Assembly: GCA_946699065.1 (NCBI GenBank)
Contig: CAMPDV010000102.1
Location: 682,001-746,000 of the forward strand
Length of the DNA: 64,000 nucleotides
Reading direction: 5' to 3'
DNA from: Loxodes magnus
Taxonomy: Eukaryota > Ciliophora > Karyorelictea > Loxodida > Loxodidae
In this document: positions 40,098-52,739 of the stretch, piece after piece
Layout of the letters: each line of letters begins with the position of its first letter
Numbering within the stretch: the first letter of the stretch is position 1
The notes under the pieces: generated by a model
The model's input: only the letters and a program-made list of their open reading frames with translations
What the model was told of the DNA's origin: nothing
Databases searched by the model: none
Program-made: the position numbers and the translations under genes

Positions 40098-41879
40098 TCA
40101 GAGTCTAAACCACTTCTTACTTCTTATATCAAATTCGTAGATTCTTTTGTATCGGTTATAAAAAAATACTAAATTCCCAGAAATTTTAGGAGTGTTAAAG
40201 GAGACATTTTTGTCATATTCCTATGCAAAATTGACTATACTTTTGTTGTCAAACATATGCACTTACTATCCTTAGTTATATATGCTAATATTATTGAAAA
40301 TTATAATACTTTTCTAAGGAATTTGACAAGAGAGAGTTCATTGTTTCATAGGAAGATCTCTCTCGTTTTTGTATCATTTATTATTTTGGCTTTAGTAAAA
40401 ATAAATATCTTATATAAATTCTTCTTATTCGTTATTAAATCCTCCAAAACTTCATAACTACTAATTTTAGTATGCACAACTATGACCACGAATATCAACT
40501 GGAAATTCATCAATTTCTGTGAAATTTTTATTTTCAAATTAAAATATTTCGCATTACTTTTAAGCATATTCTCCAGCTATTAGTAATATGCCTTTTCTTT
40601 AATCATGTGCAAGTGCGTGAGACTACCTTTCATAAATGGTCTCATAACTTTTTGCTTCTCTATCTTCAGCAAAAATGAATCTCTTTCACCAATTTTATCC
40701 TCCTGAAATAATGAAGCTTTAGTTTCCAACCTGCAAAGATCTATGAGCTCTAGTGAAATCTCCTGTTGGAATTTCATAAGAAGAAATTACTTATTTTATA
40801 TCGCTTTAAAACTTTACAATGTTTCTGTTTGCTTATTCACTAAAGAGAAAAATTTAAGGTATGTTTTATGCAATATCTGAATCTATTTCATCTTAATTTA
40901 GTTTTTTAATCTCAAGAGGAAATTTTTATTATACTAGTTCGATTCTTAATTTCTCCATATTATTTTAAATACTATTAGTAAGATCGTTTAAAGATTCTTT
41001 CGGTTCTAAATTTTCAAAATTAGCAAACTTATTCAAAGTTTCTTTTTTATTTTACTATTCACAAAGGTACTATAAATAACTTTATAGCCTAACTGTTTCA
41101 TACATATCAGAGGGAAATTTACTTTTCTACACTTAATCTCATGAAAACTATATTTTCTTAATACCATTATTGAAATCTTGGATTCAACTCTAAACATACT
41201 CAGAAGCCTTTTATGTTTTTTCCTATATTTTTATTATTTCTTCCTGTTGCATTTTATTTAAGGATGCTATAACATTTTGTTCTATAGAATCTATTTTCTG
41301 CTATATGTTTTTAAGCTGATTTATTTCTTATTAAACTAGATTTTTCTAGCTTAAAAGGATACTAACTTTCTATTAGAAGTCTTATTCACAAGTATCAAAC
41401 TAACTTCCTATATCTTCTGTTTTATGTGTTTTATGTTCATCTTCTAAACATTTTTAACAAATTAATTCTTTGTCTTTAAAGCAGTATTTTATGTACTACT
41501 ATTTATGTCATAAGCAAGCTTTTATATCAAACTTAAATTAAGTTTCATTTCAAGGATCATCTTACTTGACTTTAGTATTTTATTTGCCTTAATTATTATT
41601 AGAATCTTAAGGGTAGTGGGATGTTACAAGCTTCTAATTATTTTAAGGCATTTAAGAGTTGTTACTTTATTAGTTATCTTAATTTTACTAAGTCTAGCAA
41701 ATTTAAGTATCTCTACTATTTCCTTGTTTACTTTGTATCTTTTAGCAATTTCCAGTGCCTTTTACTTTAGGAGATGTTAAGTAAATAGTAAGTTGTTGGA
41801 TGGATTAGATAGATCTTGTCTTGGAACTATATAAAATAGAGAATAGTTATATAGCCTAAAGTCTTACACTATGATGCAT
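40098..41879 (-). CDS. B-box / coiled-coil / kelch-repeat protein, 593 aa
   Basis: ATG 41879 to TGA 40098, one frame, no intron needed. Residues ~122-153 form a B-box zinc finger: C-x2-H-x7-C-x7-C-x2-C-x4-H-x2-H (CLWH..YCFKDKELICQKC..H..H), with Trp from TGA. Residues ~160-350 are a Gln/Lys-rich coiled coil. Residues ~370-593 are kelch-like: NQSFIISGGQN, ILLIAGEYA, a QLWSFGGFNNE repeat motif (Trp from TGA) and the closing IYEFDIRSKKW, expected to form a beta-propeller. This resembles TRIM-type proteins without a RING. A role as a scaffold or substrate adaptor, possibly in ubiquitin signalling, is inferred. The N-terminal 100 residues are Gln/Ser/Asn-rich. Confidence 0.85.
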
Positions 41880-41884
41880 ATTTA

Positions 41885-42595
41885 AAAAAATATAAAGAAA
41901 AAGGTATTTAAATAAATAAGTGATCATAATAAATTTATCTTAGAAAAATAAATAAAGAACAAATCTATTAAATACAATTACCCTATATGCATAACTTACC
42001 ATTTCTTATAAAGTCTTTTAAGTCACTAAAAGTAAAACTAAAAGTTTATCTAAATAGAAATAAACAGTGAAAGGAGTATGTAATGAAAAGATTATGCTTA
42101 AATAGAATTTGATTATATTTTACTTTTAATTTATATAGAAACTAGAAGATAATTAAATTTATAATAATTTCTATAAATTGTAAAACTTATATTATGAACG
42201 AATATTTGTGTCTAATATGCTTGAAATTAAAAAAATAAATAAATAAACTTTAATGAAATTTTATATTCTGTTATTTTATAATTCTATACAAAGCAATAAA
42301 ACATTGTATCATTTAAATCATAGAGAAAGATACTCAAACCAATAACTTTACTATCAATAGTGAGCAAAAAGATAACTTCTAAGATAAAAGCTATTAATTA
42401 ATATAACTTCTTATAATTAATAGAAATAGAGCCAAATATATTGATTAAATATAAAAGAAGGTAATTTAATAATGTTTGCATTTTATTTCTCATTTCTCTA
42501 ATTTTAATTAGTGTTTTAGAAAACCTCTAGAACTTATGATTAAAAAACTATCTATAGAGTTCTAAATCATCCTTAAATATAATTCTTGCAAATAA
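41885..42595. other. AT-rich spacer between the kelch gene and tRNA-Gly
   Basis: No recognised feature; it would hold the promoter of the minus-strand kelch gene. Confidence 0.5.
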
Positions 42596-42602
42596 TTTTA
42601 AG

Positions 42603-42674
42603 GCGCTATTAGTCTAGTGGTTAGGATAACTGCCTTCCAAGCAGTTGACCCGGGTTCGAGTCCCGGATAGCGCA
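42603..42674 (+). tRNA. tRNA-Gly (anticodon UCC)
   Basis: 72-nt cloverleaf. The acceptor GCGCTAT/ATAGCGC is fully paired. The anticodon stem ACTGC/GCAGT carries loop CTTCCAA, giving UCC, which reads GGA. T-loop GGTTCGAGTCC present. Identical in sequence to the copy at 63735-63806. Confidence 0.97.
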
Positions 42675-42684
42675 CTTTTTAAAT

Positions 42685-45525
42685 AGAATTAAAGATTAAT
42701 GACAGAACATAGAATTTATTATATCTATAAACTTAATAAGGGAACGCCTTACAAATAGCTTAGTCTTTTATGTTTAAAATAACTTGTAATCATACAAATA
42801 AAATAAATATAAATAAATTAAAAGCATTTTTTATTTAATTCTATTACATTGGATAATTTAAAATATAATTATGAAACATTTTACAATTCATCAATGAAAT
42901 GTAAATAAATGGAAGACTTGACAATAACTTTGCAATAATAAAAATAAATAAACAAAAATTTCTAAAAAGTTAAATTATCTTTAGAAATAAATAAGTTTGA
43001 ATCTAGAAAAGAAAGAAGACTTTAGTTATAAGCTAAATAATTAAGTTATTGTAATAAAGAAATAAGACAACATTAATATATTTATTTTAATTAGGGATAA
43101 ATTAGCTTATTTAAAAAAATATAATATAGTAATAGAGGTACTTGATATGTAAATAAGTTATTATTTGAAAATGAGTTGATATGAATATCCAATTTATATA
43201 ATATTTATTTATAATTATTTTTAATGTTCCCATATATAAATAGAGGGGTAATTAGTAAGGAAATAGTGAAACAATTAATAATTTTATATTTTAAATTATT
43301 ATTTTATTAATATAATTGAATTAATAATAACAATTATTATGAATATTAAAATAAGATTATCATATGTATAAGAAGTATCTTTAATCATTTTAAGAGATTC
43401 GCAATAATTATAAAAGAGTCATTGCTAAAAAGTTTTAAATAGTCACAAAGATACAAAATAAAGCAAAAATGAAAAATAAAACTAAAGCAATAAATTTAAT
43501 TTGAATTAATATCAACTATAATCTATTAATAAAAGCAGATTCATTTCATTTTTACTATCTACCTTTTAACTTAGAACAATTTTATCTTTTATTATTATTT
43601 TCAATAAATTTCAATTTCTTTTCGCCTCATTTCTTAGTAATTCTAGCCTAGTTAGTGTGAAAATGAAATAGTAGAAGAAATGATTAATTAATTGAGCATA
43701 TTGATGCTATAAAAGAATTAAAATTTTATAGAAATAAAATAGAAGAAAGAAAATCAAATATTAGAAACTAAAATATAAAAGAACTAACTTTTAAATAAAA
43801 CTTATTAAATAGTTAAGTGACAATTAGAGCTTAAATCAAGAAAAAAATACTGCAAATGTGTGTAGATAAGCTATTAACTTCTTATTGTATTTTAATTTAA
43901 AAAAATAGAGTCTAGCCTTTTAAGTAAGGTTGTATAAATAAATATCTAAATTGCTATTTTAAAATTAGGATTATTCCTTCATGTTGCTTTAATAAATTTT
44001 ATTTTAAATTTTATAGTGTAAAGGAAGATTGGTGAGGATAACTTTATCTAAATGGTTTTTGCTGATTTAAAGATAAAATTCTCAATAATAAATTCAGGAC
44101 AGAATTTAATAAGCTAGATTTATGTGAGTTTGAGATATTGAAGATAATTTTAAGTAGTTAATTAAGGTACATGCTAAATTAGGAAATTGTTTTATTTTGC
44201 CTAGAATAAAAATGCATAAACTACTTTTTTAATTTATTTTAGGTTAAAATTAAATTGACCAACTTGAATAATAGCATGTATAAGAATAAAAATTAAAAAA
44301 GAAATATGATAAATTTGAAAAACATTTTTATTACCACGTACAAGATAAGAACATTGCATAGCTATCTTAGAAAGAACAGCTCATCTTTTGAGATTATAGA
44401 TTTATAACTTTCTATAAGCATTAATTATAGCTGCTATAGTAAAATGCCTTCAGTATCATGTTGAGTCAAACGTTCTAAAGAATTGATATAGAATATTAAT
44501 TGTTATAATAAGTGTGCTTTTCACAAGAGCTTTTCTTTTAAAAAAGTGAAATTATGATTTAATTGAAAGCAAATGAACAATAATTTAATAAAGCTGATAA
44601 GTTGAAGTTGCCTCTCTAATTATTTTGTATATAACTGCAAAAATTAAATTAAATTTATAAAAGATATAATAAAGGAAGTTAAATAAAGATGAATAAATGT
44701 TTAGATTTCTTCTTATAAATGCACATCAATTAACCTTTATATAGATTAAATGATTGAAGCAATAATGAATTTAAAGACATTTTATTATTTATATGATATG
44801 AATATATTTTTAATTATTAGATATTTTAAAATCGCTTTATAATTTTTGCTTTTATTTCCAAATCTTTCAGGAGAGAAATTAATTAAGATCTTGGAATTGT
44901 TAAATTTGGTTTTATATTTCTAATCAATATTCAAAAGAAATAAATCTTTAAATTAAATAAGAAACTTTGACTTTAAAATTAAGCTGATTTACATATCTTG
45001 AGAAGCAAAAGATTAAAGCTTAACTAAGAAAATAAAAAAATAATAATAGCAATATAAAATTAAAAATTAAGAGAATAGCTTTTAAATCTAATATTTTTAT
45101 TTGCTTGTTTGGCTATTTTCAGAAAAATTTTGCAATCGTTTAGATATCTCTTAATATTTGACTAAGACAGGCTAAATTTTATAAAGAAATTAAAAATTCC
45201 AATTGAATATTACATTGCATTACAATTTTATAAATCAATTTTTTAATTTTTAATTTCATTTACCTATTATTACTCAATAATTATTTAGTAAAACTCAGCT
45301 TATGTAAAAATTCCAAAGATTTAAAAAAATAAGTAGAATATTTTAAAGAAAATTAGTTAATTCTTTATGAATTTTAATAAATAAAAAGAGTATATGATTA
45401 ATAGAAATTTAACCTTATTTAATTATAATAGAATAATAACTTATTTTTATTAATTTATCTTCAACTTCAAAAATAAACTTAAATTTAAGGAAGTTATAAT
45501 TAAAATAGCTTACTAAAGTAAGCTT
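42685..45525. other. AT-rich stretch; weak ORF around 44340-44970 on + strand
   Basis: Mostly featureless. From about 44340 to TGA near 44970 the + strand reads moderately like protein (for example ELFFQKSEIM, SKSFRREINQDLG) with internal TGAs. I cannot tell this from chance openness. Confidence 0.35.
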
Positions 45526-45530
45526 AGAGT

Positions 45531-45548
45531 ATTAAGAAATGAATGTAG
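45531..45548. repeat. Target-site duplication, left (SINE-like copy 1)
   Basis: 18 bp identical to 45858-45875. Confidence 0.9.
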
Positions 45549-45857
45549 GATAATTGAAAAGATGGTGGGAGCTGAGAATGACCTTCGTGACAACACTTTC
45601 TGGTTTTATGGCTAGGAACAAGTTCCTTTCCTGTCGCTGAGAAAGTCCTTGGTCAGAGTTATTTTCTGAAGGGAACGCTGTCTTTGAGATTATCCGCTCT
45701 TGGTAGGGCCTTGAAGACTGGCTGCTCATAGCGATGGAGCCTTCTAGCAGCTGTGCCTGGAGCACAACAGGATATCCCCGTTATTCCATAAAAAGAGAGC
45801 GTCGGGTAAGCAATCGGAAAGGAGTTTCCAGTCCTCCAACTTTTTTAGTTGAAATTA
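45549..45857 (+). mobile_element. SINE-like retroposon, copy 1
   Basis: A GC-rich ~310-bp unit flanked by an exact 18-bp direct repeat (45531-45548 and 45858-45875), the size expected for LINE-machinery target duplication. It aligns along its whole length with the reverse complement of 49804-50110, differing by scattered substitutions and single-base indels that break any shared frame, so it is noncoding. The body begins near ATGGTGGGAGCTGAG and ends in GTT(G/A)AAATTAATT. I see no convincing tRNA-type A and B boxes, so its RNA ancestry is unknown. Confidence 0.85.
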
Positions 45858-45875
45858 ATTAAGAAATGAATGTAG
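45858..45875. repeat. Target-site duplication, right (SINE-like copy 1)
   Basis: 18 bp identical to 45531-45548. Confidence 0.9.
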
Positions 45876-46081
45876 TTCTATCTTTATTTTTATATTAATT
45901 GATTAGCTTCATAGTTCTTACTTTAATCAAAATAGAGTTTAGTTAAATAATTATTGCATCTTTACTTTTAAAGAGAAGATTTTAATAATTTTCTATTTCT
46001 TTAATTAAAGTCTTTTATCAAGAGTTATCTTCATTTACAACCAAATTTAGTTTAAATTAATTGTAGGTCAGAAAATACAAG

Positions 46082-46153
46082 GCACTATTAGTCTAGTGGT
46101 TAGGATAACTGCCTTCCAAGCAGTTAACCCGGGTTCGAGTCCCGGATAGCTCA
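46082..46153 (+). pseudogene. tRNA-Gly (UCC) pseudogene
   Basis: Near-copy of the tRNA-Gly at 42603, but the acceptor is GCACTAT against ATAGCTC, leaving two adjacent mismatches (positions 2-71 and 3-70), and one G is changed to A after the anticodon stem. Anticodon and T arms are intact. Probably non-functional or poorly folded. Confidence 0.75.
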
Positions 46154-46159
46154 CTATTT

Positions 46160-47335
46160 TATTATTTAAATAGAAATTTGACTCAAAAATAAGAAATTTA
46201 AATTAAATGAATTATAAAATTTCAATTTTCTCAAAGCTTAGCTTAAATCACATTCATAAATTAACTCTTTAATAATAATTTTCTTCCTTTTTTATTTAAA
46301 AACTATTAGATAAATATTTATAACTATTTAATTTTAATGAAAATAGCCTTCTCCTGCTTATATAAATGTTAAATGCTTAAAATGATTTGAAAAAAAATGT
46401 TTATCTCTCAATTATTAATTTTTATTATACCTTTAACTATTTGATTAAATATAAAGCTATAAAAGTTCTTTAGTAATTTCTAGAATTAAAATTACTATTT
46501 GATTTAATTATTCTAAGATGCTTATAAATTAACGTTTGATTATAGATTTATTATAATTTAAGTATATAGTCTATTATAATTTTATCTAATTTACTTTTTT
46601 ATTTTAGTCAATAAATCTTATTTCAATATAGATTTAGCTAAATAAATTATAATTAGATGTAGATTTTCTTAATTTTAAAAGGGAAATATTTGATTTAATT
46701 TTAATTAATAGATATAGAGTATTCAACTACTTTTTAAGTAAGTTAAAATAACTTAAGAGAGTATAACTAACTCTTAGAATAATTTCAATAGAATTAATTT
46801 AATATAGATATACCTTGCTTCTACTTATTCTTTTATTATTTTTTTATAATGTTTTATATAAATCAACTTACATAATTTAAAGGCAAATCAATATATAATT
46901 TCTAGCTTATAAAAACAAAAAATGATAGTAATTTTGGTTGAACAGCTTCTTATTATTTAAATTAGGATAAAATAATAAATTCTTAGTTAAGTTAAATAGG
47001 AATATAATTAATTATTTTGTTTTATAGCTTTCAGCTCTATTAAAAAGAATCCTAAATCACAATAATTATTAAGATGATAATTTTAATCATATTATAAAGG
47101 AAAATTTTAATAAGTTAATTATTGTATGCACTTATTAACTTAGAGATTCAATTTTAAGGAATATAGTTAAAACTTTGGCTTTTAATAAATAAATCTACAA
47201 AAGATTTAAAAAAAATGTTAATGAAAATTAGTTTATAAGCTAAGCATGATATGATATAGAGTTACTAACAAAAATAAAATTTTTTTATGAGAAGGAAGAT
47301 TAAATGAAAGCTATTAAATTTAAATAAAATACTTT
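46160..47335. other. AT-rich stretch without recognised genes
   Basis: No features recognised. Confidence 0.5.
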
Positions 47336-47342
47336 CACAAGT

Positions 47343-47885
47343 TCAATTATTCTTTGCACTCATTATAACATAGATTCTATAGGCTACTATCATTATAATT
47401 AAAATAAATTGGAAAAAAGACTCTCTTGTAAGTATATGATATCTATTATAAGCCGAAAATATCATTTATGTCTCTCCTTTTTATTAAAATTTATCTATCT
47501 CTTTCTTATCTTCCTTAAAAAAGTCACTATTGCTTATCTCTATAACGCATCTGCTTTTCTGACCTGGTAAATTTAATTTTTGCGCATTAGTAAAAAGATC
47601 TAACTAGCTTCTCGGTAAGCTGGCAAAGAATTTACTTTTTTGAAGTTTTCTTCTTATAATTAAATGGCTTAAGTTTAGATCTAATTATGGCACTTATTTT
47701 TCTCTATCTTGTTCTATTAAATTTTGTTGTTTATTTCGAACAAGATTTTCTGAAGAAATCTAAGTTTAAGGTTTTTCTTATTTAGTGCTAAACCTCTATC
47801 CATTTCCTTTACTGTAAAGATATTTTAGTTTATTTTGACTAAATTACTTACTGCTTTAATGTTGCAAATTAGGGAGATGCTCCAT
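47343..47885 (-). CDS. MEHL-family tail-anchored protein, copy 2, 180 aa
   Basis: ATG 47885 to TGA 47343. Full-length paralogue of 32209-32754: MEHL start, NKLKYLYSKGNGQ, ENLVRN, VPQLDLNLSHLIIRRKLQKS, SAYNRYHILT, membrane helix FILIIMIVAYRIYVI, then MSAKNN-stop. Compared with copy 1 it has small replacements and one net codon lost, with the frame intact, so selection appears to have kept it coding. It contains no internal TGA. Function unknown; a single C-terminal anchor is the only clear property. Confidence 0.75.
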
Positions 47886-47889
47886 TTTT

Positions 47890-49780
47890 ATATTTAAATA
47901 TTTGATAAATTAAATTATATAAGTAGATAATATTTTAGGTTAAATTTAAAATATTTTTCTATATACCATATACTAAGTTTATCATCTATTCCTTTCTATT
48001 TCTAACTAAATTTCATTATTTAAACTTTATTTTATTTTTCATGGCTATTTTTTCTTTGAGAGCCTTTTATAAATTTTTCTTTAAAGTTAAAAATAATTCT
48101 TACAATACTTTACCTTATAAAATGCTTAAATAAATTTACGTTTATTGAATTATTTTAGAGTAGAATTAGGTAGAACTTTCAACTAAATTTTAAAACAATA
48201 ATGTTGTTGATTATTTAATTTTTCGTAGTATTGCATCAAAAATCATTTAATTGAACGTTTTTTTATAAAGATAAATATAAATAACTTTAATTATAAATTA
48301 ACTCTCATATGTTTCAACCACTTGATCAGAATCCTATTTTAATTATCTTAATTATGTATACAAGCTATATGCTTTAGTTTTATTCTAAATTAATAAATTA
48401 TTAAAGGCATACATTTTTATAATTTATATATAGAAATAAAAAGAGATTATAAACTCTTATATTTAGATAAATTTTTGCAAAAATACTAAATATTAAATAA
48501 AGTTTTGGTCTTTAGGAAAGTGTCTAATAAGAGATAAAAAATTATAAAGCAACTTTCATATCTACCAGTCTAATAACTTCTTAATTTTAATTACTAAGTA
48601 TTTATATTCTAGATCAAATATACTTTTAATGAGATTAGATCAAATTATATAAAGTTCGCCTTTCAGCTTAATACTTTTAATGAGATAATTAAAAAATTCT
48701 TTAATATTAATTCAAACCTCAAGCTTATGATTAATTTTCTTTCTGACGGAATGCAATAATCAGTGTTCTATTTGTTGCTAATATTCTTAATTATTAGTTT
48801 CTAGTAAAAATTTATTTAGTTGAATTATATTTCTATGCTTAATTTATTTTATATAAATGGTTTATAGGTTTATTTAACTTATACTTATACTCAATTTTTA
48901 TATAGATTAAATTAAAATTTCTTATAAATTAGTTAATTATTATTATGCTATATATCATTCTATAAACCTAAGCTTATTTAACATTATTAGCTTATTAATA
49001 CAAAACTTAATTAATTACTAATATTTATTTGTTAACCAGAAAAATTCATTTTTAATTAACTAGCAAAAGAATTAATAAGCAGCTTCTTTTTTATTTTTTA
49101 ATTAAATTTTACAAAAAATAATTTAAAATATAGTAGGATTAACTGAATATTGTTTCAAACTAACTATACATTTATAATAAAATTTAAAAAGAGGAACGAA
49201 TAAAAGAAATAATTTCTAATAAAGTATAAATATTTAGATTATTAATATTTAAATGTACAAAGCTATAGAAACCTAAGTACTTTTTCTATTAAACATCTTT
49301 CTATTATTTCTAAAACTTCTGAAATAATTTCTAGTCTTAATTATAAAATTTACGAGGAGTGCTTTGCTTCATATTTTCTAAATTGAATATAAATAAAGCC
49401 ATAAATAAATTAAAATAACTAGTTATTACACTAGAGAATATAAGATTGAACAACTATAAATGCTAAATTTATTCTAAAAGATGAGATATTTAATTACTCT
49501 TTTATAAAAAGTTATAACATTTTATAATTTATAATGTAATTAATTTCTAGATTTACTTAGACTTTTATTAATTTAAGTTCTTTAAAATTCACTTAACAAA
49601 AAATAAAATTGATATTTAGAGTTTAATGATCAAATAAAGAAATATTTCTAGGTATTTTAAATTAAACATTAGATCAAATTACAATTAAATAATATTAGAG
49701 AAAAAAAGGTAAGAATAGAAATTTAATTTTTATTTTTTAGCAGTTTCAAGAGCTACAAAAATAAAAAATCCTGAGAAATA
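47890..49780. other. AT-rich stretch without recognised genes
   Basis: Region upstream of the MEHL copy 2; nothing recognised. Confidence 0.5.
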
Positions 49781-49784
49781 TATC

Positions 49785-49803
49785 TATACCAAAATCAATC
49801 ATT
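49785..49803. repeat. Target-site duplication, left (SINE-like copy 2)
   Basis: 19 bp identical to 50111-50129. Confidence 0.9.
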
Positions 49804-50110
49804 AATTAATTTTAACTACAAGAGTTTTGGGGCCGGAAACTCCTTTCTAGTCAGACGACCTGACGCTCTCTTTTTAAGGAATAACGGGGATATCATGTTG
49901 AGTTCCAGATACAGCTGACAGGAAGCTCCATCTCTATGAGAAGCAAGGCTTCAAACCCCTACCAAGAGCGAATAATCTCGAAGACAGTGTTCCCTTCGAA
50001 AATGACTCTGACCAGGGACTTTCTCAGCTACAGGAAAGGTTCTTGTTCCTAGCCATAAAACCAGAAAGTGTTGTCACGAAGGTCATCTCAGCTCCCACCA
50101 TTTTTTTAAT
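49804..50110 (-). mobile_element. SINE-like retroposon, copy 2
   Basis: Reverse-oriented homologue of 45549-45857, ~307 bp, flanked by an exact 19-bp direct repeat (49785-49803 and 50111-50129). The different target sequence from copy 1 shows two independent insertions rather than a segmental inversion. Several indels relative to copy 1 exclude a conserved reading frame. Confidence 0.85.
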
Positions 50111-50129
50111 TATACCAAAATCAATCATT
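50111..50129. repeat. Target-site duplication, right (SINE-like copy 2)
   Basis: 19 bp identical to 49785-49803. Confidence 0.9.
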
Positions 50130-50134
50130 TAAAT

Positions 50135-50995
50135 CTTAAATATTTTTCTATCTGTAAACTTATTAATTTTTTTGATTAAGCTAATTTTTATTTCACTTAT
50201 ATATCTCCTCATACTTTAAAGAATTATTAATTCTTTAATATTCAGGAACATAGAAATGATTCAAAAATTTAAAGTTCAAAGTTTACTTATAATATGATTA
50301 AATTCTTTATAATGTAAAAGTAAATATTCAATTTAAGTTTAAAAAATAAAATAATTAAAAGTATTCATTTAATTAAATATTCTTATTTCTTAAATTATTT
50401 ATATTTGTTATGTTCTAATATAAATAGATAAAGATAGTCAATTACCCTTGAATTGCTAAAGTAAATATAGAGATTTTATAATTAGTTTTAGTTACTATTA
50501 CAATTATTTATTTTTATATTTTTATACTTATTTCAATTCATATCTTAAAATAAAAGTTTCTAGAAATAAATAATATAAGTAAAGTTTAAAATTATGCATA
50601 ATAACTTTAAACTTGCTAAATAAAGCACTTTATATATTCTTAAAGAAATGTATTAATAATCTAAACAATATAATTATTTATAATTACAGCCTTAAATTTA
50701 ATTTATACTTTTTAATTTAAGAAAATTAATCAGTTCTAATTTTAATTCTTTTTTTTTAAGATATCTAATTTAAATTAAGTATATACTTAGATTTTTCACT
50801 TTATAAACTCTTATCTAAGAATATTCTAGTCTACTAAATTAATTTATTTACGTTTCACAATTTATAATTAAAGCATATTTTCATTAATACTATTTTAAAT
50901 CCTAAAGTTTATAATTATTTTTTAGTCAAAATACTTTTATAGTTTTTGTTTATTTAAAAAATTTAAGCCTAATAAAATAGTAATTTAAAATAAAA
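50135..50995. other. AT-rich spacer
   Basis: No features recognised. Confidence 0.5.
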
Positions 50996-51002
50996 ATGCA
51001 AA

Positions 51003-51872
51003 ATTAAATGTTTGTCGTCCTTGGAGGTATTTCAACCTCTTTCCGCCAACTTCCAGATTACTCTAGAGGCAAAACATAAAAGTCTGAAAATCTCTACAGC
51101 TTTTCTCCTTGCCATGCATGTTTTCCTTTAATTCTTTTTTCATCAAGATTCTAGATAACTTTTTTCTTGTAAATTTCCCCAAATTTGTTGCTATACAGTC
51201 TTTCTCTTTCTCTTAATGGTTTTAGTTGCTATTATATCTTCTTTTTGTTTTCCAACTACTTCTATTAGTTTCAATATTCTTACTTGAAATTGAGAAATTT
51301 CTAGCATCTTTTCCACATATACTTTTGAAAGTTACAATAATGGCATCTTCTTGCTTGACGTTTAGGTTGAAATCTTGAGCTATTTTCACCTTCAATTATC
51401 ATTGGATCATTCCTTTATTTTTTCAATTCCATTTAAAGTTGCAACCAGTACTTGTTTTCTTCTATTTTTTCAATCTTAGCTCTTTCTGCTTCTAATGTTA
51501 GTTTTGAGACTAACTGCTCTAGTCTTGTAAAATATTTCAAAACGCGTTAATGTCTCTTTTTTCGCCATGAATCTCGATTTTATTATCTCTGCATGTTCAA
51601 GTTTTTACATTAACTTCTTATTGTTTTTCTTCAATTTTTTGACCTTTTCCTGGAGGTCCAGAGCCATTTTAATCAGCTAATCGCAGCTTATTTATTACTA
51701 CGTGTTGAGATTCGGGGTTTCCGAGCTTTTTATATTTTTAGTCTATTTCCTAAGCTTTTCTTCAGAGGTAGTTTTTTGGTACCCTTTTCCTGGTCCTAAC
51801 CTTTCTAGGATGTCGTTAACTCCTACTTTTTTGGAGCCATGAAAAATCTTGGTTTGGATCCTGACATTTTTT
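51003..51872 (-). pseudogene. Zinc-knuckle ORF of retroelement-like family (copy B), one frameshift
   Basis: Best-preserved partner of copy A (693-1560). Reading on the minus strand: GVNDILERLGPGKGYQ, a coiled coil (MALDLQEKVKKLKKNNKKL), a one-base insertion relative to copy A near 51540, coiled coil again (RLEQLVSKLTLEAERAKIEK), NDPMIIEGE, a knuckle-like CHYCNFQKYMWKRC (His replaced by Tyr), then basic sequence to EVEIPPR. Trp by TGG sits where copy C has TGA. The coiled coil plus CCHC layout suggests an ORF1/gag-type nucleic-acid chaperone. No polymerase domain is seen next to it. Confidence 0.6.
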
Positions 51873-52269
51873 TTAATTTTTGAATAGCAATAATCGTTTA
51901 ATAATTTAATGTATGATTTATCATATTAATACTTTTTATAGAAAAGCTTTTTAACTGTTATAATCCAAAGGTACCTCTAATTTTGACTTAATATCTGATT
52001 TTTTATTTATCTATTTAAAGATATAAAATTTTTTAACCCAGTAATCCTTAACTAGTTATTTTCGTATATTAATTAAAATCTAAATAAATAAATAAAAATT
52101 AATTACTAATATGCATTAAAACCTTTAAAGAGTTCGATCATAATTATTCAATCTGAATATCAATTTAATCTCATAATATTTGTATTTAGAAAGAATTATA
52201 TTAATTTAAAATGGTTATTTAATAATTAAAGAAGTATATAAGTAATAAAATAAATGAAACTGTTTAACA

Positions 52270-52735
52270 AAAGAGACTGAATTTGACAACAGACTTGAGA
52301 GACTAGAAGAGAAACTAAGTGGGCGGGGAGGCAACCAATGTTGATTGAAGAATCTGACAAGAAATTGAAGAAGATCAAATCAATCAAGACTGTAAAAAGA
52401 TGCTATTATTGTAATTCAGAGCAACACTTGTGAAGAAAATGCAAGGATTTTTTGAGCTTCAAGAACTGATACTGGGAAAAATAGAGAAAACAATAAGCAC
52501 AGAAATGAAAGTTAGACAATTGCACCAGAGGAGAATAAAAGAAAAACTATGAATGACTGAAATTGGAACCATTTATAAGAAGAAACTTTTGATGAGCGGA
52601 ATATGGAGCTAGCCATTACAAGGATAAGTGGATGTGAGAGGAGAAACTTTTAAACTTTTTGACTTAATCTTGGAGCAATTTGATGATTAGAGGGAAGAGG
52701 TGAAATTCCTCAAATATTGCCAAACTTAATATTAA
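52270..52735 (+). pseudogene. Partial zinc-knuckle ORF (copy C)
   Basis: Contains a canonical CX2CX4HX4C knuckle, CYYCNSEQHLWRKC, with Trp encoded by TGA. Downstream basic sequence and a LFDLILEQFDDQREEVKF segment align with the C-terminus of copy B, in a shifted frame. The coiled-coil half is missing or unrecognisable. Oriented opposite to copy B, ~400 bp away. Confidence 0.55.
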
Positions 52736-52739
52736 TCTA

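Noticed and set aside
40257..40777. Short ORFs on both strands over the kelch gene
   Set aside because: The + strand ones are shadows; the minus-strand ones are pieces of the kelch protein cut at codons that are Gln or Trp here.
45532..45765. 77-codon ORF in the SINE-like element
   Set aside because: The second copy has indels that break this frame, so it is not a conserved protein.
45549..50110. Reading the two SINE-like copies as terminal inverted repeats of one 4.6-kb transposon
   Set aside because: Each copy has its own different direct repeat immediately outside it, which shows separate insertions.
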